A DNA stretch of 64,000 nucleotides, from positions 186,001-250,000 of the forward strand of contig NZ_FPJE01000001.1 in the NCBI RefSeq assembly GCF_900119185.1, given 5' to 3'. Shown piece after piece: positions 61,716 through 64,000 of the stretch. The notes under the pieces are model-generated. The model saw only the letters and a list, made by a program, of their open reading frames with translations. It had not been told where the DNA came from and did not search any database. The position numbers were made by a program, and so were the translations under genes. This stretch comes from Sinomicrobium oceani. Lineage in GTDB: Bacteria; Bacteroidota; Bacteroidia; Flavobacteriales; Flavobacteriaceae. Position 1 is the stretch's first letter. Each line of letters begins with the position of its first letter.

Positions 61716-64000
61716 TTAAAATTCAACATTGATCCCAAACGAATAACTCTGTGTCAACGGTACCACGAGCCCGGTAAAACCGTAAATATTGCTTCCTGCA
61801 CTAAACTGGTTTCCCTCCGGATCGAATCCTTTGAACGGCGTCCATATAATAATATTACTGGCACTGGCATTGAGCGTTGCTCTCTCGAGCCCGATCTTTT
61901 TCACAAAACTACCGGCCAACTGGTAAGAGAGGTTGATATTCCGGAGTTTCACCCACGAACCGTCCTCCAGTAATACTTCAGACGCATAGTTGTAGTTGGC
62001 TGCACTACGGTAAAAGTTATTACCGTCTACGAGAACTTCCCGGGTGTTGGTCACATAGCCTCCGCTACCGTCGTCTGTCATCCCCTGTAATACGGTATTC
62101 TGGTTCCGGAATTCCGTTTCTTTCAGCAATCCGTTACGAAGAGCATTGCGAAAACCGCGATCGTACAGATCGCCGCCTGCCTTGTATTCCACCAGGAAAT
62201 TAAGTCCGATATTTTTCCATTTGAAATTACTTCCGAAAGACAGGATATAATCGGGAAAGGCATTCCCTACCTTAACCTGCCGGTTTCCCCCTTCATAATA
62301 ATATCCGTTGTTCTCGGACCCGGTAACCACCCATTTACCATCGGCATTTACATACCGTTCTCCATCGGGAGTGGTGCGGAATTTCCAGCCATAGAGGGCC
62401 CCAACGGGATCTCCTATCTTGGACTGTGCGGTGATAATATCTTCAAAGAAAACGATTTCACCTACATCCTCGGGTATAGCGGTGACCTTACTTCCGGTCG
62501 TAGACCAGTTTACGGTAGCTTCCCATTTAAAAGTTTCTTCGTCGAACACCGAAGCGATCAGTAACATCTCGTGCCCCCAGGTCTCGTAGTCTCCGGCGTT
62601 TCGGACTACGGAAGAAAGCCCGGACGAATACGCTGTGCTCACCGGGAATATCTGGTTTTTAACATTGGTCTTGTAGTACGTATAATCGAGTCTGATACGA
62701 TTGTTAAGAAAGCGAAGATCCCCACCCAGTTCGAAAGTATTATTTTTCTCAGGAACGAGGTTTTCGTCCCCGTAAATCGTCCGGGCCCGATATCCGCTTG
62801 CTCCTCCGAAAGGGAAATCCGGATCTTTTACAAAATACGATCCTACCTGTCCGAAGTTAGGCCCTTTCCCCACCTGTGCCCATGACACCCTCACTTTTCC
62901 GAAGGAAAAAGTTTCTTTGGCCGGGTCTATGAGATCGTTAAACAGGTATGACAGGCTTGCAGACGGGTAAAAAAACGACCGGTTGGCCTGTGGCATTGCA
63001 GATATCCAGTCATTCCGCCCGGTAACGGACAGGAAGACCCGGTCTTTATAGTCCAAACGAAAATCCCCGAAGATCCCCATATTTCTCAGATGGGTAATAT
63101 TGGTTCCTGCAAAGATATTCGAGGTGTTATCGATATTGTTAATTCCGGGAACATTGAGCCCTTCTCCCCGAATAAAGGCGTAATCTGTTTTCAGATCGGA
63201 CACCTGGTGCCCCAGGGTCAGCGTCCCTTTGAGATCGTCGGTGATATCGTGTGTCATCGTGGCAAGGAAATTCGATTCCAAACCTGTAAAATTGATATTT
63301 TCCTGGACGATAAAGCCCCCTACCTGAGTTCCGACATCCAGGTCGGACGGAACAAAACGGTTTCTCACATCCGAGTAGTTATCTACCTGTGCGGAATAGG
63401 TTAAGGAAAGCCATGATGCCGGAGACCAGTTGACAATAGCATTGCCCACCCAACGGTTTACCTTATCGCGCAGATTACTGGTCTCTGCAAAATACCTGGG
63501 ATTATCTATAATTCCGTTGGTAGGGTTTTTCTGTGATCCGTCGGGATATTTATAATCGTTGATATTAAAAGACAGCGGCCAGTAGGCCAAAGAACTGAAG
63601 ATAGATTTATCACCCCCGTTACCTCTGGAACCCCCGGACCTGGTGTAGGCTATGGAAGAACTTATTTTGAGGTTATCCGTGATCTGGTAGCCGCTTTTCA
63701 GCCTGAAATTCGTCTTCTCATAATCCGTTCCCGGTAGTATACCCTTATCCCGGCTGTTTCCCATAGAAAAGTAGTAATCCGTTTTGTCCGAAGCTCCGCT
63801 CAGGTTCAGGTTTACCTGGGTGTTGACCCCGGTACGGAACAGGTCGAACGGATTGTAAAACCTGTCGTTACTCAGGTCTGCCACTGTCCCGTCCGAGAAG
63901 GTATAGGAATCTTCGGTATAAGGAACTCCCCAGGTCCAGAAGGCTGTACCGTAGCGATCATATCCGCCTTCCGCATCCGGATTTATTACAGCGCCCGGAG
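61716..64000 (-). CDS. SusC/RagA-family TonB-linked outer-membrane protein, partial
   Basis: The minus-strand frame is open from the window edge to TAA at 61716. The signal peptide, carboxypeptidase-like domain and plug lie beyond 64000. The visible part is the beta-barrel: YNPFDLFRTGVNTQVNLNLS, GASDKTDYYFSMGNSRDKG, RVSWAQVGKGPNFGQVGSYF and the C-terminal LTQSYSFGINVEF ending in Phe. An internal GTG codon (63882-63884) is not a real start because the frame continues upstream with GTAFWTWGVPYTEDSYTFSD. It imports the ligand held by the SusD-like lipoprotein. Confidence 0.95.
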   Translation of the reverse strand, partial: PGAVINPDAEGGYDRYGTAFWTWGVPYTEDSYTFSDGTVADLSNDRFYNPFDLFRTGVNTQVNLNLSGASDKTDYYFSMGNSRDKGILPGTDYEKTNFRLKSGYQITDNLKISSSIAYTRSGGSRGNGGDKSIFSSLAYWPLSFNINDYKYPDGSQKNPTNGIIDNPRYFAETSNLRDKVNRWVGNAIVNWSPASWLSLTYSAQVDNYSDVRNRFVPSDLDVGTQVGGFIVQENINFTGLESNFLATMTHDITDDLKGTLTLGHQVSDLKTDYAFIRGEGLNVPGINNIDNTSNIFAGTNITHLRNMGIFGDFRLDYKDRVFLSVTGRNDWISAMPQANRSFFYPSASLSYLFNDLIDPAKETFSFGKVRVSWAQVGKGPNFGQVGSYFVKDPDFPFGGASGYRARTIYGDENLVPEKNNTFELGGDLRFLNNRIRLDYTYYKTNVKNQIFPVSTAYSSGLSSVVRNAGDYETWGHEMLLIASVFDEETFKWEATVNWSTTGSKVTAIPEDVGEIVFFEDIITAQSKIGDPVGALYGWKFRTTPDGERYVNADGKWVVTGSENNGYYYEGGNRQVKVGNAFPDYILSFGSNFKWKNIGLNFLVEYKAGGDLYDRGFRNALRNGLLKETEFRNQNTVLQGMTDDGSGGYVTNTREVLVDGNNFYRSAANYNYASEVLLEDGSWVKLRNINLSYQLAGSFVKKIGLERATLNASASNIIIWTPFKGFDPEGNQFSAGSNIYGFTGLVVPLTQSYSFGINVEF

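Overview
The window comes from a member of the Bacteroidota, most likely a Flavobacteriaceae species. The support is: a SusC/SusD pair, promoters of the TAnnTTTG (-7) type, a SecA of about 1120 residues without the usual C-terminal zinc motif, DUF2795, a DUF1080 (3-keto-disaccharide hydrolase) protein beside a Tat-exported Gfo/Idh oxidoreductase, and flavobacterial intergenic hairpin repeats. No rRNA, tRNA, CRISPR array or insertion sequence was seen. The species cannot be named from this sequence alone.

Layout. 1-2.9 kb: a cobalamin-riboswitch-controlled TonB-dependent receptor (cut by the window edge) and two small membrane proteins. 3.0-7.9 kb: a leftward EmrA/EmrB/TolC-type tripartite efflux operon with its TetR-family regulator and a twin palindromic operator. 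8.0-10.7 kb: a leftward histidine kinase and NtrC-type (sigma-54 activator) response regulator, followed by a GxxExxY nuclease-like gene bounded by inverted repeats. 11.3-35.7 kb: the standout locus, a rightward 24-kb array of one periplasmic adaptor, one ABC ATPase, EIGHT consecutive ~800-residue MacB/FtsX-type permeases, a second ABC ATPase and a TolC-family outer-membrane protein, closed by a strong terminator. 35.7-42.5 kb: zinc metalloprotease lipoprotein, Gfo/Idh oxidoreductase, DUF1080 lipoprotein, cobalamin adenosyltransferase. 42.7-48.1 kb: DUF2795, secA, an ECF sigma factor with a probable anti-sigma partner, and a DUF6249 protein. 48.2-52.5 kb: a BatA/vWA protein, a dihydroorotase-like protein without its HxH motif, a small membrane protein and an esterase. 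52.5-53.7 kb: a gene-poor stretch with two matched regulatory modules. 53.7-64 kb: a small HTH protein, hydrolases, a conserved protein of unknown function, a dipeptide epimerase with a PLP enzyme, and a SusD/SusC pair running off the right edge.

How the parts fit. The array encodes every layer of a MacAB-TolC-like envelope machine, but with eight different permeases for two ATPases and one adaptor. Two promoter regions in it, ahead of the adaptor and ahead of permease 8, share a GAACAY inverted-repeat site placed exactly 81 bases upstream of a TTGGCnCGAT element. That is the geometry expected of an enhancer-binding NtrC-type regulator acting on sigma-54, and such a regulator is encoded next door. 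A second unexpected structure is at 52.7-53.3 kb: two pairs of 17-bp direct repeats, each pair with exact 21-bp period and each ending at the same distance from a -7-like element, followed by large hairpins. These look like two co-regulated promoters for small transcripts.

Protein functions are assigned by reading motifs and family resemblance by eye. No database search or alignment program was run.
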